Assembly (NCBI GenBank): GCA_900555295.1
Contig: USKN01000004.1
Coordinates: 1 to 31,951, forward strand
Direction: 5' to 3'
Length of the DNA: 31,951 nucleotides
Source of the DNA: an uncultured Eubacteriales bacterium
GTDB lineage: Bacteria; Bacillota; Clostridia; UMGS1810
A model generated the notes under the pieces. That model saw only the letters and a list, made by a program, of their open reading frames with translations. It was not told where the DNA came from and did no database searches. Made by a program: the position numbers and the translations under genes. Shown here in pieces: positions 8,098 through 17,200 of this stretch (positions are counted from its first letter, which is position 1; each line of letters begins with the position of its first letter).

Positions 8098-9342
8098 ATG
8101 AAGAAGATTTTATCAGTAGTTTTAACAATTGCTCTTGTGCTTGGAATGTGCGCGGCATTTTCAGCTTGCGGCAGCGACAATGCAGACAAAGGCAAAAGTG
8201 CGGATAACAAAGATGTAAAAATCGGTGTTATTCTTGTGGGCGACGAAAACGAGGGTTACTCATACGCTCACATTGAAGGTATTAAAAAAGCGGCTAAAGA
8301 ATTAAATATTCCCGATGAAAACATTATGTGGAAATACAGCGTTGGCGAAGACGAAAGCTGCCACGACGCTGCAATTGACCTTGTAGACAAAGGCTGTACG
8401 GCAGTATTTGCAAACAGCTACGGTCACCAATCATATATACAGCAGGCTGCACAGGAAGTACCCGAAGTTACATTTGTATCTATGACGGGTGACACTGCCA
8501 AAAAAAGCGGTCTTCCCAATTTTTGCAATGCATTTACAGGCATTTACGAAGCAAGATACGTATCGGGTGTTGTTGCCGGTATGAAACTTGCAGAACTTGT
8601 TAAAAACAACGAGCTTACTGCAAAAAACTATGACGGCGAAAATATAAAAATCGGTTATGTAGGCGCATATCCTTATGCCGAAGTTGTATCGGGGTACACA
8701 GCATTCTATCTCGGTGTTAAATCGGTTGTTGAAAATGTTGTTATGGACGTAACATACACAAACTCCTGGTTTGATATTACAGCCGAGGGTGAAGCTGCAA
8801 ATTCACTTGTAGCGTCGGGTTGTGTAATTATAGGTCAGCACGCCGACTCAACAGGTGCACCGGCCGCAGTACAGGCTCTTAACGAATCTGGTACGGTTTG
8901 CTACTCAATCGGTTACAATGTAGATATGTTAAGCGTTGCTCCCAAAGCTGCATTAACATCGGCTACAAACAATTGGGCGGTATACTATAAATACGCATTC
9001 GGTCAGCTTCTTAAAGGTGAAAAAATCGAAACAAATTGGTCCGAAGGTTATAAAACAGATGCTGTAGGTATTACAAAACTCGGTGAATCTGCTGCCGAAG
9101 GCACACAGGAAAAAGTTGACGAAGTTGTAAAAGCAATTAAAGAAGACAAGCTTCACGTATTTGATACAAAAACATTTACGGTTGACGGTAAAGAAGTTAC
9201 AACCGCATTTGCTACAGATACGGACGGCGACTTTAAGCCCGATAAAGACGAAGCTATAATCGACGGCTATTTCCACGAGTCATATTATCAGTCTGCTCCT
9301 TGCTTTACATTGAGAATAGACGGTATTAGAGAACTCAACTAA
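8098..9342 (+). CDS. BMP family ABC transporter substrate-binding lipoprotein
   Basis: A 414-residue lipoprotein of the Bmp/Med/PnrA family, which binds purine or other nucleosides for ABC import. The signal peptide (about residues 1-23) ends in a lipobox, AFSAC, with the lipidated Cys at 24. The mature domain begins KIGVILVGDENEGYSYAH, a family-typical first strand and nucleoside-binding region. Later motifs include 'CTAVFANSYGHQ' and 'GYVGAYPYAEVVSGY'. I chose 8098 because GGGAGG precedes it and it begins with a clean signal peptide; the open frame reaches back to 7990 without a ribosome site. It is followed by the ATPase and two permeases of the same importer, and follows xpt, which points to purine nucleosides. 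Confidence 0.9.
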   Translation: MKKILSVVLTIALVLGMCAAFSACGSDNADKGKSADNKDVKIGVILVGDENEGYSYAHIEGIKKAAKELNIPDENIMWKYSVGEDESCHDAAIDLVDKGCTAVFANSYGHQSYIQQAAQEVPEVTFVSMTGDTAKKSGLPNFCNAFTGIYEARYVSGVVAGMKLAELVKNNELTAKNYDGENIKIGYVGAYPYAEVVSGYTAFYLGVKSVVENVVMDVTYTNSWFDITAEGEAANSLVASGCVIIGQHADSTGAPAAVQALNESGTVCYSIGYNVDMLSVAPKAALTSATNNWAVYYKYAFGQLLKGEKIETNWSEGYKTDAVGITKLGESAAEGTQEKVDEVVKAIKEDKLHVFDTKTFTVDGKEVTTAFATDTDGDFKPDKDEAIIDGYFHESYYQSAPCFTLRIDGIRELN

Positions 9343-9360
9343 TTAAAAGTTTATCATTTA

Positions 9361-9400
9361 GGGGCTGTGGTGGCTAAAATCCATAGCCCCGATTTATATT
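9361..9400 (+). terminator. Intercistronic hairpin after the binding-protein gene
   Basis: GGGGCTGTGG (9361-9370) pairs with CCATAGCCCC (9381-9390), a 10-bp GC-rich stem with one G-U pair, followed by a T-rich but interrupted stretch. It lies 19 bp after the binding-protein stop and about 55 bp before the ATPase gene. Such hairpins commonly let the binding protein be made in excess over the membrane parts, by partial termination or by protecting the upstream mRNA. Confidence 0.65.
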
Positions 9401-9446
9401 TTTATACTTTTTTACTTTTTATATTTTTATAAAGGAAGGACAATCG

Positions 9447-10988
9447 ATGAATAATAATGATTACGCAATAGAACTTGTTGATGTAACCAAAACATTCGGA
9501 GAGGTAGTTGCAAACGACAAAGTAAGCCTAAATGTTAAAAAAGGCGAAATACTTGCGCTTTTGGGCGAAAACGGAAGCGGTAAAACTACTCTTATGAATA
9601 TGATATCCGGTATATATTTTCCCGATGAAGGTAACATCTGTATCAACGGAGAAGAAGCCGTTATAACCTCGCCAAAAGACGCATTTGATTACGGAATAGG
9701 AATGATTCATCAGCATTTTAAGCTTGTTGATGTTTTTACGGCGGCAGAGAATATTGTTCTCGGTCTGTCCGGCAGTGCAAATCTTAACTTAAAAAAGGTT
9801 GCCGATAAAATTTGTGAGCTCACAAGTAAATACGGATTTGAACTTGACCCATACAAAAAAATATACGAAATGTCGGTATCGGAAAAACAAACCGTTGAAA
9901 TAGTTAAAATGCTTTACCGCGGCGCCGGTATTCTTATTCTTGATGAGCCGACGGCAGTACTTACACCGCAGGAAACCGAAAAGCTGTTTTCGGTTATGCG
10001 AAATATGAAAGCCGACGGAAAAGCAATTATTATTATAACACATAAATTAAACGAGGTACTTGAAATATCCGACCGTGTGGCGGTATTGAGAAAAGGCGCG
10101 TATGTGGGCTGCGTTGATACAAAGAACGCAACCGAGGAGTCGCTTACCGAGCTTATGGTGGGCGAAAAAATAAGCCTTGATATAGACAGATGCGATCCCG
10201 TAAACCCAACCGAAAAACTTAACGTATCACATCTTACCTGTTTAAACGACGAGGGTATTAAGGCGCTCGATGATGTTTCGTTTACCGCATACGGCGGTGA
10301 AATTTTGGGCATTGCAGGTATTGCGGGCAGCGGACAAAAAGAACTTTTGGAGGTTGTTGCGGGTCTTATTAAACCCGAGGAGGGCAGCAGTGTATTGTAT
10401 ACCCCGTCAGAGGGCGGAGAGGCACAGCAGCTTGTGGGCAAAGACGCACTCCAAATAAAACAGCTCGGCGTATCGCTTGCGTTTGTACCGGAGGACAGGC
10501 TCGGTATGGGTCTTGTGGGCAGTATGGGTATGACAAGCAATATGCTTTTGCGCAATTACCGTGACGGCAATTCGTTTTTTACCGACACAAAACGCCCAAA
10601 AGAGCTTGCATTTGATATAAAAGAAAAACTCGACGTTAAAACACCGAGTATTAATACCCCCGTAAGAAAGCTTTCGGGCGGTAATGTACAAAAAGTATTG
10701 GTAGGACGTGAAATATCACTTCAACCGCAGGTGCTTATGACAGCTTATGCGGTAAGGGGACTTGATATTAACACATCTTACGCAATTTACAATATATTAA
10801 ATGATGAAAAGAAAAAAGGCGTTGCTGTAATTTATGTGGGCGAAGACTTGGATGTGCTTCTTGAACTTTGTGACCGCATTATGGTTATGTGCGACGGAAA
10901 AGTAAGCGGTATTGTTGACGCACGTACAACTACCAAAGAAGAAATAGGAAGACTTATGACCTACAGCGGTAAGGAGGCGGACAAATAA
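9447..10988 (+). CDS. ABC transporter ATP-binding protein, nucleoside importer type
   Basis: A 513-residue double ATPase matching the NupO/RbsA-like subunit of BMP-linked nucleoside importers. The first nucleotide-binding domain is complete: Walker A GENGSGKTT at 40-48, signature-like MSVSEKQ at 142-148, Walker B LILDEPTA at 163-170. The second (from about 250) is degenerate, as usual in this family: its Walker A reads GIAGSGQKE without the standard GKT, and the Walker B position reads MTAYAVRGLD without DEP, although LSGGN is kept at 409-413. It probably hydrolyses ATP at one site. It ends in a TAATG overlap with the first permease, so the two are coupled. Confidence 0.92.
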   Translation: MNNNDYAIELVDVTKTFGEVVANDKVSLNVKKGEILALLGENGSGKTTLMNMISGIYFPDEGNICINGEEAVITSPKDAFDYGIGMIHQHFKLVDVFTAAENIVLGLSGSANLNLKKVADKICELTSKYGFELDPYKKIYEMSVSEKQTVEIVKMLYRGAGILILDEPTAVLTPQETEKLFSVMRNMKADGKAIIIITHKLNEVLEISDRVAVLRKGAYVGCVDTKNATEESLTELMVGEKISLDIDRCDPVNPTEKLNVSHLTCLNDEGIKALDDVSFTAYGGEILGIAGIAGSGQKELLEVVAGLIKPEEGSSVLYTPSEGGEAQQLVGKDALQIKQLGVSLAFVPEDRLGMGLVGSMGMTSNMLLRNYRDGNSFFTDTKRPKELAFDIKEKLDVKTPSINTPVRKLSGGNVQKVLVGREISLQPQVLMTAYAVRGLDINTSYAIYNILNDEKKKGVAVIYVGEDLDVLLELCDRIMVMCDGKVSGIVDARTTTKEEIGRLMTYSGKEADK

Positions 10989-12109
10989 TGGAAAACACAA
11001 AAAATGTTATAAAGCATACAAAAGAACCTTTTGTACATATAGTAAAAAGGGATGGTCTGCCAAAAACACGTGCGCTTTTAATAAGGGCGGCGGCACTTGT
11101 TTTGTCGCTTATAGTATGCGCAGCGGTTATATTTGCAATTGTTAAAATGAACCCCATAAAAGTATATATTACAATGTTTGAAGGCTCGTTTGGGTCGCAG
11201 CGGCGCTTGTGGGTACTTATACGTAACACAATGATGCTTTTGTGTATAAGCGTGGGTCTTGCTCCAGCATTTAAAATGAAGTTTTGGAATATAGGCGCAG
11301 AGGGACAGGTACTTGTGGGCGGTATTGCAACAGCAGCCTGTATGATTTATTTGGGTAAATCGCTCCCGACCCCTTTGCTTTTTATTGCAATGTTTGCCGC
11401 AAGTGTTATTGCGGGCGCATTGTGGGGTGTTATACCTGCAATATTTAAGGCAAAATTTAACACAAACGAAACGCTTTTTACTCTTATGATGAACTATGTT
11501 GCAATACAGCTTACATCATTTTTTGTATCGCTGTGGGAAAATCCTTACGGCTCAAACACCGTAGGTATTATAAATGCACAAACAAGGAGCGGCTGGTTTC
11601 CGGCACTTTTCGGTCAGCAGTATATGCTCAATGTTATAATAGTTGCCGTACTTGCAATAGGTATGTATATATATCTTAAACGCAGTAAACAAGGGTACGA
11701 AATAATGGTAGTGGGCGACTCCGAAAATACGGCGCGCTATGCCGGTATTAACGTCGGCAAAGTAATAGTGCGTACAATGCTTATATCGGGTGCAATATGC
11801 GGTATATCGGGTTTTGTTGCGGTAAGCGGAGCAAGCCATACCATATCTACCACTACCGCAGGCGGTCAAGGCTTTACCGCAATTATTGTTGCGTGGCTTT
11901 CAAAGTTTAACAGCTTTGTAATGTTTGGCGTATCGCTTCTTTTGGTATTTTTGGAAATAGGCGCGGAGGAAATAGCGTCTCAGTACAACTTAAACAACTA
12001 TGCGTCGCAAATGATAGAGGGCATAATTTTGTTCTTTATTTTGGGCAGCGAGTTCTTTATTAACTACAAATTGGTCTTCAGGTCAAAAAAAGATAGGGAG
12101 GCGAAATAA
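10988..12109 (+). CDS. ABC transporter permease, nucleoside importer (NupP-like)
   Basis: A 373-residue membrane permease of the BPD_transp_2 family. A cytoplasmic N-terminus of about 30 residues is followed by some nine to ten hydrophobic segments. The 'FWNIGAEGQVLVGGIAT' block near 100-116 is the conserved signature of this permease type, and 'VVGDSENTARYAGINVGKV' near 240-258 is the cytoplasmic coupling loop that meets the ATPase. Its ATG overlaps the ATPase stop by one base and its stop lies three bases before the next permease. It works as a heterodimer with that protein. Confidence 0.92.
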   Translation: MENTKNVIKHTKEPFVHIVKRDGLPKTRALLIRAAALVLSLIVCAAVIFAIVKMNPIKVYITMFEGSFGSQRRLWVLIRNTMMLLCISVGLAPAFKMKFWNIGAEGQVLVGGIATAACMIYLGKSLPTPLLFIAMFAASVIAGALWGVIPAIFKAKFNTNETLFTLMMNYVAIQLTSFFVSLWENPYGSNTVGIINAQTRSGWFPALFGQQYMLNVIIVAVLAIGMYIYLKRSKQGYEIMVVGDSENTARYAGINVGKVIVRTMLISGAICGISGFVAVSGASHTISTTTAGGQGFTAIIVAWLSKFNSFVMFGVSLLLVFLEIGAEEIASQYNLNNYASQMIEGIILFFILGSEFFINYKLVFRSKKDREAK

Positions 12110-12112
12110 TTT

Positions 12113-13099
12113 ATGTCATCATTAATATCACTTTTTCAGGCGGCGGTTATATTTGGTACCGTTGTTATGTTCGGTGCAATAGGCGAGTGCATAACGGAGC
12201 GCTCGGGCAACTTAAACCTTGGTGTGCCGGGTATTATGTATCTTGGCGGAATATCGGGTCTTGTGGGTGTGTTTATATACGAAAATGCGGTTACTGACCC
12301 AAATAAGCTTGTATGCGTAATAATTGCGCTTTTGTGCGCATTTATTGCGGCGGCAATAGGCGGACTTATATACAGCTTTTTAACAATAACTCTAAGAGCA
12401 AACCAAAACGTTACGGGTCTTACTCTTACAATATTCGGCTCGGGTATTGCAAACTTTTTCGGCGGTTCGCTCAACAAACTTGCAGGCGGTGTAGGTCAGG
12501 TGTCGGTATCGGCAACAAGTTCGGCATTCAGAGCGTCAATACCCGTTATTTCAACCAAATTCGGGGTTGTAAGCAAACTGTTTTTATCGTACGGTTTTTT
12601 GGTGTATGTTGCAATTATAATAGGCATTATATCACAGTGGTTTTTGTATAAAAGCCGTTACGGTTTAAACTTGCGTGCAACGGGCGAAAACCCCGCAACA
12701 GCTGACGCGGCGGGTATAAATGTTACAAAGTACAAGTACCTTGCAACGTGCATCGGTGCAGGCATATCGGGACTCGGCGGTTTGTTTTACGTAATGGATT
12801 ACACAAAGGGCACGTGGGCAAACGACTGCACAATAGAGGCGCTCGGCTGGCTTGCGGTTGCGCTTGTAATATTTGCAACGTGGAAACCCAAAAACGTAAT
12901 TTGGGGTTCGTATCTTTTCGGACTTTTGTATTGGATGTATTTTTACATTACGGGGCTTACAAGAAGTTCGCAGGAATTGTTTAAAATGCTGCCGTATGTG
13001 GTAACAATAATAGTGCTTATAATTACAAGTTTAAGAAATAAAAGAGAAAATCAGCCTCCCGCATCACTCGGCCTTGCATACTTCAGGGAGGAACGTTGA
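12113..13099 (+). CDS. ABC transporter permease, nucleoside importer (NupQ-like)
   Basis: A 328-residue second permease of the same importer. Hydrophobic helices run through almost the whole chain. The N-terminal block GECITERSGNLNLGVPGI (about 24-41) and the cytoplasmic loop LRATGENPATADAAGINV (about 195-212) are the family hallmarks. It pairs with the upstream permease. It is the last gene of the xpt-transport run; no simple U-tailed terminator follows it, only the long hairpin repeats at 13101-13521. Confidence 0.92.
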   Translation: MSSLISLFQAAVIFGTVVMFGAIGECITERSGNLNLGVPGIMYLGGISGLVGVFIYENAVTDPNKLVCVIIALLCAFIAAAIGGLIYSFLTITLRANQNVTGLTLTIFGSGIANFFGGSLNKLAGGVGQVSVSATSSAFRASIPVISTKFGVVSKLFLSYGFLVYVAIIIGIISQWFLYKSRYGLNLRATGENPATADAAGINVTKYKYLATCIGAGISGLGGLFYVMDYTKGTWANDCTIEALGWLAVALVIFATWKPKNVIWGSYLFGLLYWMYFYITGLTRSSQELFKMLPYVVTIIVLIITSLRNKRENQPPASLGLAYFREER

Positions 13100-13100
13100 G

Positions 13101-13241
13101 CCAAAAGAGAATAATCCGAACCCGCCTGAAAAGGCATAATTTCGGCGGCTTTTGGCTTGTCATCTTCGCAAGGCGACAGCCTTGCTTCATCTTCCGCACC
13201 AAAATCTGCTCAAAATCAGAGTTCGGAATATTCTCTTTCGG
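13101..13241 (+). repeat. Long imperfect hairpin H1
   Basis: The 21-base ends at 13101-13121 and 13221-13241 are complementary at 19 of 21 positions. Inside, TTTTGG (13150-13155) pairs with CCAAAA (13199-13204), and a perfect 7-bp stem, GCAAGGC/GCCTTGC (13168-13174 and 13179-13185), closes a GACA loop. It starts right after the permease stop codon. Its inner part is a diverged copy of H2: GCTTGTC, AGGCG, CCGCAC and AAATCT recur in the same order, with spacings of 16, 23 and 8 bases here and 16, 25 and 8 in H2. Confidence 0.8.
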
Positions 13242-13270
13242 CTAGGCAAACGGGACCCGAACACGCATTG

Positions 13271-13379
13271 CCTGACGATGGATGTTTTTGCAATCTTTCA
13301 GCTTGTCGGATTTGACAGGCGTCAAGCCTGCCTGCATCCTGCCGCACTGAAATCTTGCGAAAAACATCTCATCGGCAGG
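13271..13379 (+). repeat. Long imperfect hairpin H2
   Basis: The left strand from 13271 (CCTGACGATG then GATGTTTTT) pairs with the right strand ending at 13379 (AAAAACATCTCATCGGCAGG). The tip is CAGGC-GTCAA-GCCTG at 13316-13330. Its core is a diverged direct copy of H1's core. Confidence 0.75.
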
Positions 13380-13387
13380 TGCGAGCA

Positions 13388-13493
13388 GTTTAACATAAGA
13401 GATTTTTGTCGGTATAAGGAAAACACCGCAGAGAATACTTGCCGTATTTTCAAGGTGTTTGACGCAATAACGGCGAAAATCTCTATGTTAAAC
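13388..13493 (+). repeat. Long imperfect hairpin H3
   Basis: GTTTAACATA at 13388-13397 and the following GAGATTTTTGTCG pair with CGGCGAAAATCTC and TATGTTAAAC, ending at 13493. Inner stems are AAACACC/GGTGTTT (13421-13427 and 13454-13460) and GAATAC/GTATT at the tip. It is similar in size to H1 and H2, but its core is not clearly homologous to theirs. Confidence 0.75.
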
Positions 13494-13532
13494 CAATACG
13501 GGTTCGAGTCTCGTTTGCCTAAGGAGAAAAAT

Positions 13533-14089
13533 ATGAATTGTGACGTTTTAATAATCGGTGCGGACCCCGCAGGTATTTTTACAGCAATAGAAATGCTTAA
13601 ATGCGGCAGCCGAAAAAAATAGTAATTGTAGAAAAAGGGCAGTCGGTAGAAAAAAGACATTGCCCCAAGAACAAAACCAACAAGTGTATGAATTGTAAGC
13701 CGTATTGCCATATTACAACAGGTTTTTCGGGTGCGGGTGCGTTTTCGGACGGCAAGCGCAGTTGGGACAAAGAGCTTGCGCAGTCAAACGTTAAACCCAC
13801 ACTGCCCGACGCGGTAGCGGGCGATATAACGGCGGCAATGCCGTACAGGGCAATGATAAACATTATAAACTTTATAAAAGCGGTAGATATTGTGGTACCG
13901 GGATTTGCGTCATACGAAACGCTTTTATATTCTCCCGAGCTTAAATTTTACAGCAACCGCGTTAAAATGGATACCGACTTTAATACAAGTATAAAAGGAC
14001 TTCATTGTTTGGGTTACTCCGGCGGATGGACGCGCGGTCTTATGATGGCGTCGGTTATGGGAGTGTTAATGGGCAGAAAACTTGCATAA
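13533..14089 (+). pseudogene. Decayed NAD(P)/FAD-dependent oxidoreductase
   Basis: This is the remains of a flavoprotein dehydrogenase of about 460 residues. An AAGGAG site and ATG at 13533 start MNCDVLIIGADPAG, a Rossmann FAD-binding motif with GADPAG in place of the usual GAGPAG. That frame stops at 13622. The protein continues one frame over from about 13605 as KKIVIVEKGQSVEKRHCP, a Cys-rich segment and SGAGAFSDGK, then jumps at once to a C-terminal block (RSWDKELAQ, LPDAVAGDITAAMPYRAM, GLMMASVMGVLMGR). The roughly 300-residue middle is absent. The usual C-terminal FAD motif GDGxGxTRG reads GYSGGWTRG. A frameshift, an internal deletion and two damaged FAD motifs make it almost certainly non-functional. 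The family role is uncertain. Confidence 0.85.
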
Positions 14090-14167
14090 AATTAATAAAT
14101 AAAAAAGAAGTGTGCGGCAAAAATAAACGGATTGTCCGCTTGGCACTGATTTTTAAAGCTCAAAGCG

Positions 14168-14211
14168 AGGGTGTTACAAAACAAATTTGTTTTGCTGCAC
14201 TCTTGTTTTTT
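14168..14211 (+). terminator. Terminator-like palindrome after the oxidoreductase remnant
   Basis: The perfect 18-base palindrome CAAAACAAATTTGTTTTG (14177-14194) is extended by GAGGGTG and CACTC outside it, and is followed by TTGTTTTTTAT. It would stop transcripts coming from the hairpin and pseudogene region before the next promoter. Confidence 0.6.
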
Positions 14212-14224
14212 ATACGTTTTAGTG

Positions 14225-14253
14225 TTGACATATATATAAATTCGTGATAAAAT
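14225..14253 (+). promoter_or_regulatory. Sigma-A type promoter for the large secreted protein
   Basis: TTGACA (14225-14230), 17 bases, then TAAAAT (14248-14253). It lies 33 bp before the start codon, so the leader is only about 25 nt and carries an AGGGGG ribosome site. Confidence 0.75.
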
Positions 14254-14286
14254 AAATTTATTAAATATACATTAGGGGGACAAAAA

Positions 14287-17200
14287 ATGTGTAAACAAAG
14301 TTTAAAACACCAAAAGATTACGGCGTTTTCTGCACTGTGCTTTTTTGTTTTAAGCACAATTATGTGTTTGGTGCCGACGGCGGTATTTGCCGATGTGGGG
14401 GACTTTAGAGCGTATGACGCCGAATTTATACGCTATGATGATGAAGTAAAGGCGCAGGTGTATATATCCAAACGCCGCGTATGCGAAAAAGACGGTGTAA
14501 GGCTTACGGCTGCACTGTACAGTGGCGGTGTGCTTGCGGATTTACACAGCGAAATTGTTGATTTTGCGGATGAAACCGACCGCGAAGTAAATTTATCTTT
14601 TACAAGCAAAAACGCAATACAAGCCGACAGCGTAAAAGTATTTTTGTTTGATAATACAAACCTTTCGCCCGTATGCAATATATTAAGCGATAAAATACGC
14701 GACAGCAAAATAAATATTTCGGTGAACGATTTAATAAGGGTGGGCAGCGGATATGTGAAGTATTGCGGCATTGACGGCGAGGAGCAAAGGGCAAATCTTG
14801 ACAGTGACTGCAAATGTATAGTAAACGGCGCAGAAGCTTTTGAAAAAGCAGAAGATGTTTTTGATAATGTTACAAGTTTGGGTTATGACGGTTATATTGT
14901 TATGACCGATGATGACAGAAACAGAAAATACGATAAAATAGACATTACAACATATGCCGATTATATTGTGGATGAAGTCGGCAAAAACAAATTAACTGCC
15001 AGCGGAATTATATGCGCATATGACGATAACTCCGATGTTGAATTTTACGATAAGAACGGCGGCAGAATAGATTTATCCGACTTTGAGGCGGGAGATGTTA
15101 TATCGGTAAGCTCCGAGAATTATAAAATAAATTCGCCCAAACCAAAAGACGGATACAAAACAAAAATCTACAACCTCGGCAAAAGCTGTGTTACGGGTAC
15201 GGTTACCGAAGTTGACGAGGGTGAACAAACCGTAAGAATAGACGGTAAGTTATACGGCGTAAACAATAATATACGATTGGCACACGATAAAGGCTTTACG
15301 CTTTTGTCGGCAGGTACTTATTATATCGGCATAACAGGCAAAGTATTTTACCTTGATGATAGTAAATCAATGAACATAGGCTATATTCTTGACGCAAGCA
15401 CAACAGATGAGGAATTTGAAAGCAAGCTTGCCATAAGAATGCTTACAGCCGACGGAAGTATAAAGGATTATACGACATACAACAAATTTGACTACTCTTT
15501 TTGTGTAAACGGAAATACGGAAAAATCAACAATATACAATAACGAAAGTCAGGAAATTTTAAAATTTGAAAGATATTACAAAAGATACAGCGAACTTACA
15601 GCCGACCAAAGACTTGTAGAGTACAAAATTGCAAGCGACGGAAGTATAAAATCAGTATCGGCTTTTGACGATGTAAGAACTTTAACGGGTGAAAATTATA
15701 AAAAAAGTACGCAAAGCATAGGAAGTGTTTATCTAAATGACGATGCAGTTGTATTTGCGGTAAACGATGACGACGCATTTGTTACATCTGTTGCAAATTT
15801 AACAAACGGCGAAATTTATGATATTTGTGCGGCGGCAAAAAATAACAATGAATACGGCGCACTTGTTATAACAAGCACAAATATTGAAAATCCCAATCCC
15901 GAACAGCCCGATAAGGGTGAAGTGCGGTACGGTTTAATAACCGACAGTGCCGTAACTGACGGTGCATTTGATATATATGTTATAAATAAAATATTTGATA
16001 CTGACGGAACGGTTAAAACGGTACGCAGTTCGTTAAAAGGGTTTAATTATAAAACGCTGCCCGACGGTGAAAATAACTATATTGCCGGAGAAAGCTTTGT
16101 GCAAATGAAAAAATACACCGATTTTTACAAAGCAAGCGGAAGTTTAGAAAATACACAAAGATATGTTGAATATAAACTTACCGCCGACGGCGCATTTTTA
16201 TACACAAATGCTTGCACGGGAGCCGAAAGCTTTAGCGGTACATACAATAAAGCGGCAGGTACAATAGGCGGAAAAACTATTGCGGACACAGCTTTTGTAT
16301 ATTCTCTGCAGGACGATTGCACGGCAGGGTGCGATGCACTTATTGACGGATATGAATACAGCGGAGTTGTATTTAACGGTGATGGCGGTACATACAAAAA
16401 TGTGTTTGTACAAAACGGCGAACTTTCGCAGGAACATATTCCACAGCCTGTTGTATCGGAGTATCAATACGGTTATATTGAAGATGTTACAATAAGATCA
16501 ACGGCATTTGATGATATTTTGGCTGTTAGAATGCTTACCGACAACGGCATTGTTACGCTCTTTAGCGGAGACTGTTTAAGAATTAACGGCAGACGTATTG
16601 CAGCTGTCAAAGCTCTTGAAAACGTTGATGTTCGCAGGCCATTAAAATTTAACACTTGCGAGGGACGTTTGTACAGCATTAACACGTTTGAAGATGAAAA
16701 ACATTATGCAAATGAAACATATAATGCAAGAGCAGGCAAAATAGGCACGTGTTTGACAGACGATAATACGGTTATATATATGGCGCTTGACGACCGTAAA
16801 AGCAGTAAGCATTATAAGACCGATATATCACAATTGATTGACGGTTCAGATTACGATTGTACCGCTGCAGATTTTGGCGATGACGGTGCGGCGGGTATAT
16901 TGGTTGTAACTAAAGCGTCCGACACCGTGGGAGCCGCACAAAACACCGCAATTGCCGTAAGTACAAGATATGCGGTATATAACGGTGATGAAGTATTTGA
17001 GGTTACGGCATACAAAGATAATTCAAACACACCCGTAAAGCTTATATTCGGTGATGTTTCGGAAAGTATAGGCAAGTATACTTATGAGGATATCAGATCT
17101 GGTTCGCCTATACTGTACAGCGTGAGAAGTAACGGAGTTGTGGGTGATTACGCTGTTTTGGGAATAGGACAATATGACAGAATTGATTTTGATAACAACG

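Larger units (their letters stand above)
13243..13521 (+). repeat. Outer inverted repeat with tRNA-3'-end-like arms, enclosing two hairpins
   Basis: The left arm TAGGCAAACGGGACCCGAAC (13243-13262) and the right arm GTTCGAGTCTCGTTTGCCTA (13502-13521) are complementary at 18 of 20 positions. The right arm can be read as a tRNA T-arm (stem ACGGG/CTCGT around loop TTCGAGT, 13498-13514) followed by a 3' acceptor strand TTGCCTA. That strand pairs with TAGGCAA at the left end. No D-arm or anticodon arm fits between them, so this is not a tRNA gene. The open frame that crosses it (from 13152) is a by-product of the repeat. Confidence 0.7.

Noticed and set aside
13388..13493. Integron attC-like site: GTTTAAC at the left and GTTAAAC at the right end of H3 fit the R''/R' core pattern
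   Set aside because: GTTTAAC and GTTAAAC are each other's reverse complement, as any hairpin end would be. No integrase or cassette array is present, and the stem lacks a clear attC-type layout of extrahelical bases.
13243..13522. A tRNA or tmRNA gene
   Set aside because: Only the T-arm and acceptor pairing can be drawn. There is no D-arm or anticodon arm, and the 250-base interior folds into unrelated hairpins, without a tmRNA tag-coding frame that I could recognise.
13152..13622. A 156-codon open frame running through the hairpin cluster into the oxidoreductase start
   Set aside because: It consists of repeat DNA read in a chance frame and has no ribosome site; only its last 30 codons belong to the real (decayed) gene starting at 13533.
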